Shown here: one piece after another, positions 7,807 to 8,810 of the stretch | Position numbering within the stretch: position 1 is the first letter of the stretch | Layout: each line of letters starts with the position of its first letter | Assembly: GCA_030592825.1 (NCBI GenBank) | Contig: JAUVIG010000139.1 | Span: forward strand, 1-8,810 | Direction of reading: 5' to 3' | DNA length: 8,810 bases | Source: Chlorobiota bacterium | GTDB taxonomy: Bacteria > Bacteroidota > Bacteroidia > Bacteroidales > JAADGE01 | Made by a program: the position numbers and the translations under genes | Notes under the pieces: model-generated | Databases searched by the model: none | What the model saw: the letters and a program-made list of their open reading frames with translations, nothing else | What the model was told of the DNA's origin: nothing

Positions 7807-8810
7807 ATGCGACCCGATTTTTCAAAAATAGATTTTAAATCAACAATGCCTTCAGGAAAGAAACCTAAAACCAAAGGCGAAAAGTTTGTTACACCTGAAC
7901 AAATAGAATTAGATGCTTTTTATACTAAAGATGATATGCAGGAAATGGAGCATTTAGATTTTGCTGCAGGCATTCCGCCGTATTTAAGAGGCCCCTACTC
8001 TACCATGTATGTTATGCGATCTTGGACAATCAGGCAATATGCAGGCTTTTCAACTGCAGAAGAATCAAATGCTTTTTACAGAAGAAATCTTGCTGCCGGA
8101 CAAAAAGGTTTGTCCGTAGCTTTTGATTTAGCCACTCACAGAGGATATGACTCTGATCACGAAAGAGTTGAGGGTGATGTCGGTAAAGCCGGTGTTGCTA
8201 TAGACTCAATATTGGATATGGAAATCTTATTTGATCAAATTCCTTTGAATAAAATGTCGGTTTCAATGACAATGAACGGTGCCGTTTTACCGATATTAGC
8301 ATTCTACATTGTTGCGGGATTGGAGCAAGGTGCAAAATTGGAAGAGTTAATCGGAACTATTCAGAATGATATTTTGAAAGAATTTATGGTGAGAAATACA
8401 TACATTTATCCGCCTCAACCATCTATGAGAATCATTGCTGATATTTTTGAATACACCTCACAAAAAATGCCGAAATTCAATTCTATCAGTATTTCCGGAT
8501 ACCACATGCAAGAAGCCGGTGCAACTGCTGATATTGAATTAGCATATACACTTGCTGACGGTTTGGAATATTTAAGAGCCGGTATTAAGGCGGGAATGGA
8601 TATTGATTCCTTTGCTCCGAGATTATCATTTTTTTGGGCAATCGGTATGAACCATTTTACGGAAATCGCAAAATTACGTGCAGCGAGAATGTTGTGGGCA
8701 AAAATTGTGAAGCAATTCAATCCGAAAAATCCGAAGTCTATGGCATTACGAACTCACAGCCAAACATCAGGATGGAGCTTAACGGAGCAGGATCCTTTTA
8801 ACAATATTGC
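7807..8810 (+). CDS. mutB: methylmalonyl-CoA mutase, large (catalytic) chain, 3' end beyond window
   Basis: This enzyme interconverts (R)-methylmalonyl-CoA and succinyl-CoA with adenosylcobalamin, in cytoplasmic propionate/succinate metabolism. The 334 visible codons are the substrate-binding TIM barrel; the family is about 700 residues, so the C-terminal cobalamin domain lies past the edge. Family signatures run throughout: [67 protein letters not shown] and [12 protein letters not shown]. Relative to the Propionibacterium shermanii large chain (offset 11) the key active-site residues are all present: Y78 (Y89), R71 (R82), Q186 (Q197), R196 (R207) and H233 (H244). One oddity is S72 where that enzyme has proline, next to R71. 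The start at 7807 ([10 protein letters not shown]) fits this family. There is no Shine-Dalgarno. The gene lies five bases after an unrelated exported-protein gene, and the small-chain gene mutA, usually directly upstream, is absent. The symbol rests on the family match. Confidence 0.97.
   Translation, partial: MRPDFSKIDFKSTMPSGKKPKTKGEKFVTPEQIELDAFYTKDDMQEMEHLDFAAGIPPYLRGPYSTMYVMRSWTIRQYAGFSTAEESNAFYRRNLAAGQKGLSVAFDLATHRGYDSDHERVEGDVGKAGVAIDSILDMEILFDQIPLNKMSVSMTMNGAVLPILAFYIVAGLEQGAKLEELIGTIQNDILKEFMVRNTYIYPPQPSMRIIADIFEYTSQKMPKFNSISISGYHMQEAGATADIELAYTLADGLEYLRAGIKAGMDIDSFAPRLSFFWAIGMNHFTEIAKLRAARMLWAKIVKQFNPKNPKSMALRTHSQTSGWSLTEQDPFNNI

Noticed and set aside
8415..8720. Minus-strand 101-codon ORF
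   Set aside because: Antisense to the highly conserved mutase coding region.

Overview
The window looks like chromosomal DNA from a member of the Bacteroidota. It is AT-rich and has almost no Shine-Dalgarno sequences. It carries a giant periplasmic two-component-propeller/Y_Y_Y sensor kinase of the kind abundant in that phylum, and one start region has a Bacteroidota-type -7 element (TAnnTTTG). The methylmalonyl-CoA mutase at the right edge also reads like a Bacteroidota large chain. I cannot name a genus.

Layout. Positions 1-275 are the downstream side of the kinase gene. They hold only a questionable 41-codon minus-strand ORF (48-173) and an out-of-frame reading frame open to the left edge. 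Positions 276-3308 (minus) encode a complete 1010-residue sensor histidine kinase: signal peptide, 14 propeller repeats, Y_Y_Y domain, one membrane helix and a LytS-type kinase core. After a 72-bp divergent gap, 3381-6425 (plus) encodes a 1014-residue Eco57I-type N6-adenine DNA methyltransferase. Two bases later, 6428-7051 (plus) encodes a 207-residue PD-(D/E)XK nuclease-like protein. These two form a tight two-gene restriction-modification or defence-like unit, closed by a hairpin at 7053-7079. Positions 7268-7801 (plus) encode a small exported protein of unknown function. Five bases after its stop, at 7807, begins the large chain of methylmalonyl-CoA mutase, which runs off the right edge with 334 codons visible.

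How the parts relate. The methyltransferase and nuclease are the only clear functional pair: one would mark host DNA and the other would cut unmarked DNA. The methyltransferase has no recognisable nuclease domain, so the small protein is the natural candidate for the cutting activity. By eye the pair is more AT-rich than the kinase and mutase on either side, which fits an accessory cassette between core genes. No integrase, transposase, tRNA or direct repeat marks its ends. The mutase belongs to propionate/succinate metabolism and has no evident link to its neighbours. The usual adjacent small-chain gene (mutA) is not upstream of it. The kinase has no response-regulator gene visible in the window.

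The most notable content is the compact methyltransferase-nuclease pair with unassigned N- and C-terminal regions. I see no strong evidence for a wholly new multi-gene system.
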